This document shows positions 23,597 to 36,700 of a stretch of 64,000 nucleotides of DNA, piece by piece. This DNA is from Gossypium raimondii. Taxonomy: Eukaryota; Streptophyta; Magnoliopsida; Malvales; Malvaceae. The notes under the pieces were generated by a model. That model was not told the DNA's origin, searched no databases, and saw only the letters and a list, made by a program, of their open reading frames with translations. The stretch lies in contig NC_068576.1 of the NCBI RefSeq assembly GCF_025698545.1, positions 50,812,390 through 50,876,389 on the forward strand. Direction: 5' to 3'. The first letter of the stretch is position 1. Each line of letters begins with the position of its first letter. A program made the position numbers and the translations under genes.

Positions 23597-26500
23597 ATGA
23601 AGAAACCTCCTTTTCTCCCATCTCTGCTCCCATTTTTCTTGTATTTACTGACATCATCTCTGCTTGTCTTCTCGGCTTCTGCATCACCACCTCCACTCCC
23701 TTTGGTTTCTCTTCTGTCGTTAAAATCATCCCTCAAAGACCCTCTTTCAAGTTTTGGAGATTGGGACCCTACTCCCACGTTTTCCAAGCCTAGTTTTGAA
23801 GACCCGGTTTGGTGTGCATGGTCAGGTGTCAAGTGCAATCCTAAAACAGCTCAAGTCACGTCTCTTGATCTCTCTCGTCGCAATCTCTCTGGTGTTATTC
23901 CCCCGGAAATAAGGTATTTGACTGGCTTGGTGAACTTGAATTTAAGTGGGAATTACTTTGATGGGCCTCTCCAACCAGCTATTTTTAAACTCAGTGAACT
24001 TAGAACTCTTGATATAAGCCACAACTCCTTCAACTCAACGTTCCCGCCCGGGGTTTCTAAGCTTAGGTTCTTGAAAGTCTTCAATGCATACAGCAACAAT
24101 TTCAGGGGTCCATTACCGCAAGAGTTTGTACGGTTACGGTTCTTGGAACAGCTCAATCTTGGGGGCAGCTACTTTGAAGGTGAAATACCAGCTGGTTATG
24201 GAAGCTTTACCAGGTTAAAGCTGCTTGACTTGGCAGGGAATGCACTACAAGGCACTTTACCGCGTCAACTTGGGTTCTTGACTCAGCTTGAGCGCATAGA
24301 GATTGGCTACAATGCTTTTTCAGGCACCATACCAGTAGAATTTGCACTGTTACCCAACCTCAAGTACTTGGACATCTCGAATTGTACTCTTTCAGGTTCA
24401 CTTCCGAAAGAACTCAGCAATTTAACTAAGTTAGAAGTTTTGTACTTTTTCAAGAACAGCTTCACAGGTGAAATCCCGGAGAGCTACACCAAGTTGAAAG
24501 CTCTCAAGGTCCTTGATTTATCCGACAACCAACTCAGTGGAACAATTCCAGAAGGGTTATCTTCCTTAACGGAGCTAACATGGTTGAGCTTAATTAACAA
24601 CAACCTTTCTGGTACAATCCCAGAAGGCATCGGTGAGTTAACAAATCTCAGCACTTTACTTCTCTGGAACAACAACCTGAGCGGCATTCTCCCACAGAAA
24701 CTAGGTTCAAATGGGAAGTTGCTAAGTCTTGATGTCTCGTCGAACTCTCTCACGGGTCCAATTCCTCCAAATCTTTGCTATGGAAACAGGCTTTTCAAGC
24801 TCATCCTTTTTAACAACATGTTCACGCATGAGCTCCCGGCAAGCCTTGTAAACTGCACGTCACTCTCAAGGTTCCGAATCCAAAACAACCTTCTCAACGG
24901 TACCATCCCATATGGCTTCGGACTCCTAACAAACCTTACGTTCGTGGACATGAGTAAGAACAACTTCACCGGTGAGATTCCTCATGATCTTGGCTATGCA
25001 CCAACTTTACAGTTCCTCAACATCTCCGAGAACTCTTTCAACGTCGCATTGCCGAGCAACATTTGGGGTGCACCGAGCTTGCAGATTTTCTCGGCCAGTT
25101 CAGCCAAGCTAACAGGCAAAATCCCAGACTTCATCGGCTGTAAAAACGTGTACAAAATCGAGCTCCAAGGTAATTCTCTAAACGGAAGCATCCCCTGGGA
25201 CATTGATCATTGTGAAAAGCTCTTGTCTTTGAATTTAAGCCGCAATTTATTTACTGGAATAATTCCATGGGAAATATCGACGCTTCCTTCAATAACTGCA
25301 GTTGATCTTTCCCGTAATATGCTCACTGGAACTATCCCTTCGAACTTCGAAAACTGTAGCACTTTAGAAAATTTCAATGTCTCCTATAATTTGCTAACCG
25401 GCCCGATCCCATCGTCCGGTCCAATATTTCCCAACTTACACCCTTCCTCATTTTCCGGCAACGACGGACTTTGCGGCAGAATTTTAGCGAAACCGTGCCC
25501 GGCTGAGGCGTTGGCCTCAGGTGACATGGAAGTTCGTAACAAGCAGCAGCAGCCAAAGAAAACGGCTGGAGCTATCGTTTGGATTATGGCAGCCGCTTTC
25601 GGGATTGGTTTGTTTGTTCTCGTAGCTGGGACCCGTTGTTTCCATGCAAATTACAGCCGTAGGTTCAGCGACGATCGCGAAATCGGTCCGTGGAGATTGA
25701 CCGCTTTCCAGCGGTTGAATTTCACGGCTGATGATGTGCTAGAGTGCCTGTCCATGACGGATAAGATCATAGGGATGGGTTCCACGGGAACAGTGTACAA
25801 AGCAGAGATGCCAGGTGGCGAGATCATAGCGGTGAAGAAGCTATGGGGTAAGCACAAAGACAACATCAGACGGAGGAAAGGGGTGTTGGCGGAGGTGGAC
25901 GTGCTGGGGAACGTGAGGCACCGTAACATAGTGAGGTTGTTAGGGTGTTGCAGCAACAGGGAGTGCACGATGCTGCTCTACGAGTACATGCCAAACGGGA
26001 ACTTGGACGACTTGTTGCATGGTAAGAATAAAGGGGAGAACTTGGTGGCGGATTGGGTGACAAGGTACAAAATCGCTCTTGGAGTGGCTCAAGGTATTTG
26101 TTATCTTCACCATGACTGTGATCCGGTGATCGTCCACCGTGATCTCAAGCCCAGTAATATTTTATTGGACGGTGAGATGGAGGCCAGAGTGGCAGATTTC
26201 GGGGTTGCCAAGTTGATCCAAAGTGACGAGTCCATGTCCGTCATTGCTGGGTCCTATGGCTACATTGCTCCAGGTGCGTTGTTTAATTTGGCTCATTTTT
26301 TAGTTTAGCACTATGGAATCTTGCTATCCTGCGCGTAATATTTGGTGCACGTTAGTAAAAGATATTAAACATTAATACATTGTTTGGGGTGGTTAGTACA
26401 TAATATGAATTTTGTTTGTTAGTTTGGTAGACTTTTTCGCTTTGTATGTCCATTAAAAATATTAAGCCCCGAGGATAATGCCAACTTTTTCAGCTAGAGC

Positions 26501-27834
26501 TAGGTTTGGTGAATCTATCTTATTCTTCCCTTTTGTTGATTTACCATAACTAATGGGTCCATACTAGCTATCACCATTATATTAACTAGTCAACTTTATA
26601 TTTTAGCTAATAATTAACAGCGATCTAATGTAAAATAAATAAAATTAAATCATTAATTTAAATAATGATGTTTATCTTGATAAAACAACATGATTTCGTC
26701 ATTGACCTCTTTTATGATTTGACAACATATAGTTAAGTGATTGCATGAGTTAGAATACTAGAATTAAAAATTGACATTGACACACTTGTCATATTGTTGG
26801 GTGGGGTTAGTGCACTTATTACTATTACTTTTTTGGGTCCAAAAGTGTAGGCATTAACCTCACTTTTTTTTCTTACTCTGATATCTTTACTGTATCTTCC
26901 CATGATTTGCTTTCTCTTTGTTGTTATTGAGTGCATACTTTGCTTTTACAATTCAAGAACAAAAAAACAAGTGCTTTAATCTTGTTCTGGAAAAACCTAT
27001 ACATTGTTAGCTTTCCATTCCAGACCATACAACACCATAAGTTTATAATTAATAATAGACTTTTTATGTGGAGCTTAGTGCGCACAACAAACCAACCCTA
27101 AACCAGCCAAAGTCCCTTTCGGTTTCGCTTCTTTCGGCACCGCGCGGTTTCTGTAACTTGTTTGCACAGCCGATGACGCACTTGTGCGCGTGACACTTTC
27201 ATTTCTTTTTAAAATCCTTGTAATGATGCTTCTTATAGAATGGGCCCCGGAGAGAAATTTGTCAAACCCTTTGATTCGTATCATTTTCCTTAGCATTACC
27301 TGTTTGACTTTCAGCCTTCGTTTTGGATTTTTGTGGCTTGTGATATGATCATGTTTGTTTCTCGGCTAAATCATTAACGTTTGCTTTTTTTTCTTTTTTT
27401 AAATTTCAGAATATGCTTATACTCTCCAAGTTGATGAAAAGAGTGATATCTACAGCTTTGGGGTGGTGTTGATGGAGATTTTAAGTGGAAAAAAATCGGT
27501 GGATTCAGAATTTGGAGATGGGAACAGCATTGTTGATTGGGTGAGGTCTAAAATCAAGAACAAAAACGGAGTTATTGACATTTTGGATAAAAATGCAGGG
27601 GCATCATGTGCATCGGTGAGGGAAGAAATGATGCAGATGCTTAGAATTGCATTGCTATGCACCAGCCGGAACCCGGCGGACCGGCCGTCGATGAGGGATG
27701 TGGTGCTGATGCTGCAAGAAGCCAAACCCAAGAGGAAAATGCTGGAAAGTGTAGTTAATGGAGGCAATGTGGTTCGTGTTGGTGCTGATGGGACTGACGA
27801 TTCTTTAGCACAAAAGGCTACTGTCGAATGTTAA
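23597..27834 (+). CDS. TDR: TDR/PXY-type leucine-rich repeat receptor kinase
   Basis: Exons 23597-26273 and 27410-27834, joined in phase (CCA G|AA TAT), give 1,033 residues; the Arabidopsis TDR/PXY protein is about 1,041. It is the plasma-membrane receptor for the CLE41/44 peptide TDIF, maintaining vascular cambium and repressing xylem fate. Order seen: signal peptide (1 to about 27), N-cap with WCAWSGVKC, roughly 21-22 LRRs, the RFR motif at 425-427 (the RxR pair that holds the CLE peptide C-terminus), transmembrane helix about 657-679, and a kinase with GMGSTGTVY loop, Lys747, HRD Asp849 and DFG Asp867. It is an RD kinase with all catalytic residues intact. GGSYFEGEIP and the juxtamembrane GPWxLTAFQRLNFTADDV match TDR rather than CLV1. 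The start at 23597 (MKKPP..) aligns with the family; an in-frame ATG at 23567 would add ten residues ahead of the signal peptide. The single intron (1,136 bp) interrupts GYIAP|EYAYT, as usual for subfamily XI. Confidence 0.96.
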
Positions 27835-27856
27835 TATATGATTATTTTTACGAGGG

Positions 27857-27890
27857 TTTCTTTCTTTCTTTCTTTCTTTTTTTTTTTTTT
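27857..27890 (+). repeat. (TTTC)n/poly-T in TDR 3' UTR
   Basis: Five TTTC-type units followed by a 14-T run, starting 23 bases after the stop codon. Length is probably polymorphic. Confidence 0.8.
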
Positions 27891-30259
27891 GTGGCGGGGT
27901 TATTTTTAAAAATGGTGGGGAATTGGTATAGGAGAAGCGATTTTCTTTTTTCATTTTCCTTTTTATTTTAATGGAATTTTCAAGTGTTATTGCTCTAATT
28001 TCTCTGGTGTTATCTTTGAATCAGTACTATTATGACATTGATATTGCAGCTTAATTATATTTGAAGAGTGCTAATGATGTTTACCACTAAGTAAGGACCC
28101 ATAAAATGAATTAAAAAGACAAGTTTTTGGACTAGTATGTGAAATGACATCAACTTTGAAGTTAAAAGGAAAAAATAAAGGTAAATTTTATAAAGCAAAG
28201 GTTCATTTCTCCTATAAATCTTATGGTTGTTCTCCATCATAAACTCCCAAATAAATTATTTGGATAAAATATAAGTTACTTCTTTCGTTTGAAGTTTACT
28301 TTTGTATTTTAGAACTTAGTTCTTTAATAATAATAATTTAAGTGTTGACATTTAATTTGTTCTTTGATTAGGTCAAGTTGGATTGGAAAAATATTATGGG
28401 TATTCCTAAATTAAAAGTTAATTTATATTTTGTCATATTTATTTTAAAAATAGATAAATTAGTCGTTATTCGTTAAATTAAAGAGTAGATTGATATTTTT
28501 ATTAAAATTTTTATCTGTTTCTATTGTTAAAAATTGGTGTGATTGATGAAAAACTAGAAAGTTTCACGTGTTTCTCATGTTGACATACATAGATTAATTT
28601 TAATAATAAAATAGATGAAATTTCAATGAATGACTGATTCACTGTTTGATTTAACATAAGTAGATTAATATAAGAGTTTTCGTGGTACTTTTATCAATAA
28701 GACCTATACAATGTTGTTATGTACATTTCCTTTGCCCAGGCTCAATCCAATTTAAAATATGGGTTCAATTTTTATCCAAATCCAATCTAGGCCGTATTTA
28801 TTTTTTTTATAAAAAGTTGCATATCTCTATGTGAATAAAAACTGTATAACTTTATAAAATACACAAATTATTTTATAATAGAATCTTTTAGGATTCATAA
28901 TATTAAAAGATTTTGATCATAATCATCTCAAACACGAATACATATATTCATGCTTATAAGAGAATTCTATAACTTGTATAATTTAAAAAAATAATTTTGA
29001 GTGTTATTACCGCATAATTATTCAAATTATCGCACTCTCCTAATAATGAGAGAATTGGAAAGTGTAATTGAGATGCTCTAATTACATCAAATTCAGTGAG
29101 ACTCATCAATTGATATCATTGTGTAATTACAAGCAATTACATACAAATCCAATTACTAAATGGATTTCAAACACCACCTAAATAATTAATAAGTTTAAAA
29201 TATAAAATATATAACTAAGTTGGATCTATCCTATGCAGATATTTTTAAAGTGCAAAAGGACCTTAAATATTGTTCAAATCCTTTTCCGAACCTCATATTT
29301 TTTATCTAATTTTTATATATTTTAAACGATTCTTTAAATTCAGCCGAATAATCTAACCTTTAAACAGGTTTAATTGATAATATTTTCAATTAAAATTTAC
29401 CATAATACCCTAATATAATGATGCTAACTTAAAAGCATTTCATTATGTACCGAGTAAGCATACTTTATGCTAAGCACTACTCGTGACAATATTGGTTCGG
29501 AAATTTTGCCTTAAAGGTTAAAAAGTCATTGCATTAAGGAAAAAAAGTTAATTTCTTGTGATTTTTTCCATTCAATTAAGACATCAAATTAAGAGGAACC
29601 ATTACTGAACATTAAATCCTAAAACGACTATGATAATATACGATTTAACTAATGTTGATGATGTCGCATATCAAGTGTATATGATATTGATATGGTAGTA
29701 TTTTATGTTATATATTATTTTAAAATAATTTAAAATTATAAAAAAGGAAATATTTTTTGAAGAATAAAAATATTTAATTTTAATATAAAGCTTGTCAGGA
29801 ACTGCAACATATTTACTTAACACTTAGTTTGGATGGGCGATGAGATTAATTTCAATGAGATTGAAAATAGGAGTGACAGTGAGATTAACTATTATAGTAG
29901 AGAGATTGAAAATCAATGATGAGATACGTGTTTAGATAACGTGGTGGTGATAATGAGGTGAAAGTAGAAAATGATTTAAAGACATTAGATAAAATAAGTG
30001 TATGATTAAAATTATATTTATATATTAAATTATTAAAAGTTTTTTACTGATTAACCAAATTTATTAAAATTCTATTATTTTAAATAATAATTAAAATTAC
30101 ATTTACATTAAAAATTAATATAATAAAACTAATATTTAAATAGTGAAAATGGAAAAAGGTCCTATTCACTGAAGGTCTAGTGAATTCATTAAATCTCAAC
30201 TTCACTAATTGAAAATTACATATGAGTGTGACCAGTTTGTAAAAAAATAAAAATAAAAG
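27891..30259. other. TDR-SMC6 intergenic DNA
   Basis: AT-rich with no gene. The 3' UTR of TDR probably ends within the first few hundred bases. Near 29825-29850 the text AGTTTGGATGGGCGATGAG resembles one end of the small Tourist-like element at 34677, but no mirrored partner was found, so it is at most a decayed or one-ended copy. Confidence 0.45.
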
Positions 30260-30391
30260 TTTCACAAAATCTCAACACATCATAGGTATGTTGGATCGGA
30301 AGGTAACCTAAATGCATCAATGTAAAAATTTCACAAAATCCCAACACACTATAGATACGTTGGATTGAAACGCAGACTAAATGCATCAATG
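30260..30391. repeat. Tandem duplication, two copies, 69-bp period
   Basis: Copies at about 30260-30322 and 30329-30391 share starts (TTTCACAAAATC) and ends (CTAAATGCATCAATG) with about a dozen differences between. It lies about 400 bp before SMC6. Decayed duplication, no known role. Confidence 0.75.
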
Positions 30392-30655
30392 ACAAACTCA
30401 CAAGCATGATGTTCATCCATAGTACCAAAAAATATACATGCATATCGTTTTTGGGCAAAACACTTGCTATGAAAATATTTGCTCAAGGGAAAGCTCATAT
30501 GCAGATCAGCGGATCTGAGCCCATTATTGTGAAAAAAGTTTAGGGTTCAATATCAGGTCCACCTTTAACTAAACCGGCTTAAAATCTACTATTAATGTAG
30601 GCATCGGGCCTGGGCTTCTTCATTGTCAGATAGACGAGTGGTGCACCCCCTTTTC

Positions 30656-30664
30656 TTTCCCGCC
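30656..30664 (+). promoter_or_regulatory. E2F-like site before SMC6
   Basis: TTTCCCGCC matches the E2F consensus TTTSSCGC and lies 126-134 bp before the SMC6 ATG. E2F sites are common in plant S-phase and DNA-repair genes. A TGGGCT (site II/TCP-like) motif lies at 30611-30616 and supports a proliferation-linked promoter. Confidence 0.55.
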
Positions 30665-30752
30665 TTAAACACCTCCCCATTTCAAGAGTCAAGGGCAAGT
30701 TTCCTTGTACTGTCTTCGTTCGGAACTTTAATTTTTCCGTTTCTCGTGATTC

Positions 30753-30760
30753 TAGGGTTT
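30753..30760 (-). promoter_or_regulatory. Telo-box before SMC6
   Basis: TAGGGTTT (AAACCCTA on the minus strand), 30 bp before the ATG. Telo-boxes are common in 5' regions of plant genes active in dividing cells. A second TAGGGTTT lies just inside the coding region. Confidence 0.45.
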
Positions 30761-30789
30761 TGGTGGTCGGGAGACCCCAGGATACAACC

Positions 30790-33700
30790 ATGAGTAGTTC
30801 TAGGGTTTTTTCCGGTCAGATGTATGGAGCTCAACGATCCGGGGCGGGTACCATTAGGAGGATCCGGTTAGAGAACTTCATGTGCCACAATAGTCTCGAA
30901 ATCGAACTCGGCGAGTGGGTTAATTTCATCACCGGTCAAAACGGAAGTACATATCACTTCCTCCCTCCCTCTCTCTCTCTTTATATATATATATATATAT
31001 ACATCTTGCGTCTTGAATTATGTTGCGTGAAAATTTTGTAATACGAGCAACATGTTTGGTTTATGTGTTCTTAGGCGGGAAGAGCGCGATACTGACCGCT
31101 TTATGTATCGCGTTTGGCTGCCGCGCTAGAGAAACTCAGAGAGCGTCTAAGTTGAAGGAATTCATAAAAACTGGTTGCAGGTTCCTTTTTTTGCCTTTAA
31201 TTTTTCCTTGGTTTAGTGACGGGTAATCTGTGTGATATATATCTTATATACATTTTAATTCTCAGTTATGCTACTGTTCAAGTGGATATCAAAAACGAAG
31301 GAGTTGATTCTTTTAAGCCAGAAATTTTTGGTGATACCATAATTATTGAACGCAGGATTTCTGACACTACGAGTTCCACTGTTTTGAAAGATCGACAAGG
31401 TTTGGATCATTTTCCCTTGTGATATCAATTTGCTTTAGGGCTATTTTTTGTATTGTTGTTGCAGTGAAGTGTTTTTGAAATGTTTGGTGAAAAAGTATGC
31501 CTCTTCATTTCAAATGTTTAGTATTACTATCGAAAAGTAAGTGAGATTTAAATGTATGTTTTAGATATACTCTTGAATTTAAAAAATTAATTAGTTTAAA
31601 TATTATTTAAATTTGTTAATTTATGATATATGAAGTATAAATCTAAATTTTTTAAGCAATTAATATAAACTGTTTTAAAATTTAATTTGAATATCTAAAC
31701 CATATTTTAAGTATTAAAATTACATACAAACATAATCATTACAAATTTAAATATAATACTATATATTTCATATTATCATATAAATTTTGAAAGAGAAAAT
31801 AATTGTATATTCAATATAGATATTATAAGTACTTTTTGTTCCCTGAATGTGTCACATTTTAACTTCTAGCGGTAAAAATTTTCAACTTTGGCTTCTCATT
31901 CGTTAGAAGGGATAAAATTTAAAACCATAATATAAAAATTTTCAATGAAGTATTTTTTAAATATAGTTTTTGTAAAATTTAATTAACTAAGATATTTAAA
32001 ATAATTTAGAAGTTTGACCCCAAAAATGTCACCTACGATGTACGATGTTTCAATTGGAAAGAGGGAGTTTTTAATGTTTGAATGTAATTGTATGCCCAAC
32101 ATAAATGAAGAAGGTGATTTTATAATTTCACATCAAAACTACTTTTTCAATAGCCAAAAGCACTTAACTTCAGCTTTTTGGTTTGGATTGAAGAGAGCAT
32201 TTGAAAAGCCGGTTTAAAGCTAAAAGCTGATTGTTTAGTATTGCCTTTACTGTTAAAAAGTGCTTTTGGACAGCCGAAAGAAATGCTAAACGTGGCCTTA
32301 GTGGTTTGGTGTCTTAATAGTTCCTTTAATAGCCGATGTTTTGTATGTGTTGTACTAATCATCTCATGAGTTTCTTTTGTTTAGTGTTTTTGTTGCAAAT
32401 GTGATGCTAAAGTGGTTATTGTATTTGCTCTATCTTCTCTTACACCTGAGGCATTGGACAGGTAGAAAAGTTGCTAGCCGCAAAGAGGACCTTCGTGAGC
32501 TGGTTGAACATTTCAATGTGAGTGTTTTGCCTAAGAAGTATGCTTTAAATTCTTTATCTGCATCATTTTGTTGTTTTCTTGATAGCACATGGTCTGTCAT
32601 TAATTTGTTTGGTCTAAGATGTGACATGATGAAATCTTAATTGTCAAATGGGGTTGCATTTATGACAATGTTTGATGGTGCAGAACACCGGACCATGATC
32701 GTGTTTTTCCTCCTAACAGTATTCTCCATGTCTATCAATTACTGACAACCATTTTACTTTGATTTCACACTTAGTTTGAAAACTATACTCTCTTTTGAGC
32801 CTAATTACACAGTTATTTGAAAATTTGCATTCTACTCCCGTAGATTGATGTCGAGAATCCGTGTGTTATTATGAGTCAAGACAAAAGCAGGGAGTTTTTG
32901 CACTCTGGGAATGACAGAGATAAATTCAAGGTAATGTTACGAATTTTATTCTGAAATGAACCATTTGGGCAACATGCTGACACTATTTATCACTCAGTTC
33001 TTTTTCAAGGCTACGCTTCTTCAACAAGTTGATGAGCTTTTACAAAGTATTATTAAACAATTGAAGGATGCATGTGCTCTTGTAGATGAGTTGGAAAAAT
33101 TGATAAGACCTGCACAGCTTGAATTGAGTGAACTGCAAGAAAAGATTGAAAACATAAAGCGTGTAGAACAGATTTCACAGGAGGTGCAGCTGTTAAGGAA
33201 AAAGCTTGCTTGGTCATTGGTGTACGATGAAGATAAGCGATTACAAGAGCAATCAAAGAACATTGAAACACTGAAAAAGCGCATTCCCACTTGCCAAGCT
33301 AAAATTGATTCAACATTAGTGAGTAATAATTTCTTGTGTCAAACATGTCATAACAACTTGTCCTTGTTGTGCTATTGTTAGAAGTCATTTGTTAGTCTTT
33401 AAATACATAGCAAAAGAACAACTTTGCGTATCTGTTGGTTGGTTACTAGTCTGATATTCTCTGCCCGAGTCATGATAATGAATGTTTATTATTGTCTTTA
33501 ATCTCTTACTTTAAGCTAGTCTTCCAAAAGTTTAGCTCTCATTCATTGACAATGGAATTCTTTGATCACTTGCAGGATAAATTGGAGAAGTTGTTGGAAC
33601 GCCTTTCGAAGAAGAAAGTTCAAGTTGCATCTTTGGTGGAGAAAACATCTGAAGTGAAAAGAAAGAAAGATGAATTGTGGGACGCTCTTTGCTCGGTACA

Positions 33701-36700
33701 TGAATAGTTTTCAATCTTTGTTCTTTCAAAAGACAGGTTGAATAATTTGTGTGTGCTGTAATCCTTTGGGGATTACTTGATTAGCCTTTATGTTGTTGCT
33801 GGACTTATTATCAGTTTACTTTTTTAATCTTTAACTGAGAGTGAAAGTTGTACGACTTTTTATTTCAATTGGTTTAGTCATGGTTTAATAGGAATAAAAA
33901 GCTGAATTTTGAGTTTTCATAAAGAACTCTTGTTATTTCTTGTCTGTTCATTTAATCTGTCATCACATCCTATAATTTCTGCGTAAGCTTTCATGTGTTT
34001 GCTGTGTAATCATTGGTCTGACTATAATATTTATAGAGTTCTGTTCACTCTTTATTTCTCTTAGGCAAGGAAAGAAAAGCTTGAGCTTGAAGAAGAGCAT
34101 CGCCGCGGCACTAAGCAAATTCGCAAGATGAGGAATGATGTTAGGAGGCTTGAAGAGCAAGCCCGTGATATTCAGGATAAACATATTAGAAATACACAGG
34201 TCTTTCATAGTTTTTTCTTCCATGTGACTTGTTAAGTTGTTATTTTGACTACTGATGAGTTATATTCATTTTGAAATAAAATGTGTAAATTTTATGGTTT
34301 TTCTTACATAATATTCGAGTATTACATGCACTTTTTTAAATTTGATATCTTTTGAAGGATATATGTATTCTGAGTTCTAAGTACATGCCCATACTATGTT
34401 TTTGTTAACTTTGGCCTCTATTTCATGATAACCTTTCTCATTGGTAGCAATATAAAAGTGCAGTGATTAATGCTTTGCAAGCTTTTGTTCTTATATTCAA
34501 CCATTGTAAGTATGAAAGATGTTTGGTTCGAGAAACATTGCCTTTTAATGTACTAATTTTTCGAACAGTTAAAATGGGGTTGTCTTTGGTGTATTGCTGA
34601 ATAACATTCCCCATCCAACTGAAGAGAGTACTACCATGATGCTTCTGTTGTCTGGGTCTTTATTTGATTATTCTTAGGGTGAGTTTGGATGGGCGGTGCG
34701 TTTACTTGCGGTTAGTGTAAAAACAGCGGTGGCGGTGAGATTTATATTTTTACTGTAGCGTGAGACAAAAAGTAAGCGAAGCGCACCGCACTCAATCGCC
34801 CATCCAAACCCACCCTTAATCTAGTTATTATACAACTAGTTTGGTCTCCTAATATAGAGTGGTAGGTCAATGGTTGCTTAATTTTGGCATAGTTCATTGG
34901 GTTGGGGGATTTATATTTTTACTTTTCTGGTTCTGCAGGCTGAAGAATCAGAAATAGAAGAGCAGATTAAGGAACTGGAATATGCTGTTGATAATGTCCA
35001 GTCATTGCTCTCTAGGTTATCCACTTTTTCATTTCCTTATTCATTATGCTCCTGTTACCACCTTGTTGTTTTAGATCTGCCTTGACCCTTAAAATTCAAT
35101 TACCTTACAGTTTGAAGGATGAGGAGAATACTTTATCAGAACAGATTTCAGCAGAAATGGATGCAATGAAGAAGATTAATGATGAGGTAGGGGGAAGTTC
35201 TGAGATTATTAAGTTTTTTATGAATGTGAGGTTGCTTTTCTGTTTTGACTCTTTGGTAGTGAGTTATGATTTTACAATATGACCCCAGAAGAAGATTATG
35301 GTACTGATTTCGAGTATCATGCTCTATGCTTGATATTCTCTAACCTTACTCAAGTTGTACCTCTTAGCTTGCCGAAGGAAGAGCATTCAGTCAATATTCT
35401 TTAGCCTTGATCAATTTTGTTATTGGTCTTTCTGTCAATGAGTCACTCTAATTCACTAATGCTCTTCCCAGTAATGCGGTGTAGCTCAAAATTCAGGGAA
35501 CAACTGCAAACTGTTTGTGGGGTTAAACCCTGCCCCCCCCCCCCTCCAAATTTTTTTTTTCTCTGGAGATTCATTTATAAGTTTATTATATTGTTATAGC
35601 TCCTAGAAGTCTCTCTGATTTTGGGACAGTTCAGCTTCTGCTTGTACTTTGAAATGGCCACATGGAGTTTGAATAGTTGTGAAATGTTTTAATATAAGTT
35701 GTAAAATGCAATGTTTTATTTTGTGGTGATATTAGTTACTGTTGCTGTTATGTTTGATAGCTAGACATCTGCAAAGTATAACCTTCAATGGTGTCTTTAG
35801 CTGGTAAAGGTTTTAGAAGATAAGTGACTGTGGAACATAAGTAGGTCTTGCATTTTAACATGCCAAGTAAGGGTTTTGGAACATTCTCAATTTATTGCTT
35901 CAAAATACCCTTGTCTTATTACTCCTGACTGCAGTTAATTTTTTAACCTGTTCAGTTGTGTGGAGAGGAGTTATTTTTGACATCTGCAAATTGCTTTTAT
36001 TTTTCTTTTGTTCCAGATTTAGTTCTTCTAATTTCATTCTTAATTTCTCTTAGCCTATAGAAATAGTTTCCTCTTGAATTACTTCACATCACTGATCCTG
36101 TTTTCCCTTTTATAGATTAATTACTACGAAAGAAAGCAGCGTGAAGTTCATCATCAAATTTGTGAGCTCCGTCTACATCAAACCAACAAGGTCTGGGCAA
36201 CTCTTTGTTTTTTATGGTTTTAGATGAAACAAATGAGGATGGATGTGCTTTTTTCCCCTGAACATTTTTAAGAGCATCTTTCAACTGTAATTCTATTCCA
36301 TGTTTCTTTGACAGGTCACTGCCTTTGGTGGTGACGGAGTGCTACGTCTTCTACGTGAAATTGAGAGGCATCACAAGGCATTTAGCATGCCACCAATTGG
36401 TCCAATTGGTGCTCATGTGGTGAGTAATGGAAAATTGCTACAGAAATTTTGTATGCGAAGGAACTAAATGTCTAGAGCTTTGTTTGATAGTATAAGATCT
36501 GCTTGTCCATTTGGTGTTGGCTGCAGAATGCTGGATCTTTTTCAAGTTTTCCTATCTCAAGAAATCTTTGAACATCATTGAACTTTTCTTTTGCCATGTT
36601 AATGGTATAGACAATTTAGGATTTCATACCTGAAAGAACAATTGCTTGCAGGAATTGTATTGAAGCTTTTGCTGGAAAAATAAGTGGGTTTTTCTTATCT

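Noticed and set aside
25651..25968. 105-codon minus-strand frame inside TDR
   Set aside because: It is antisense to the kinase-coding exon, a shadow of that gene's codon pattern.
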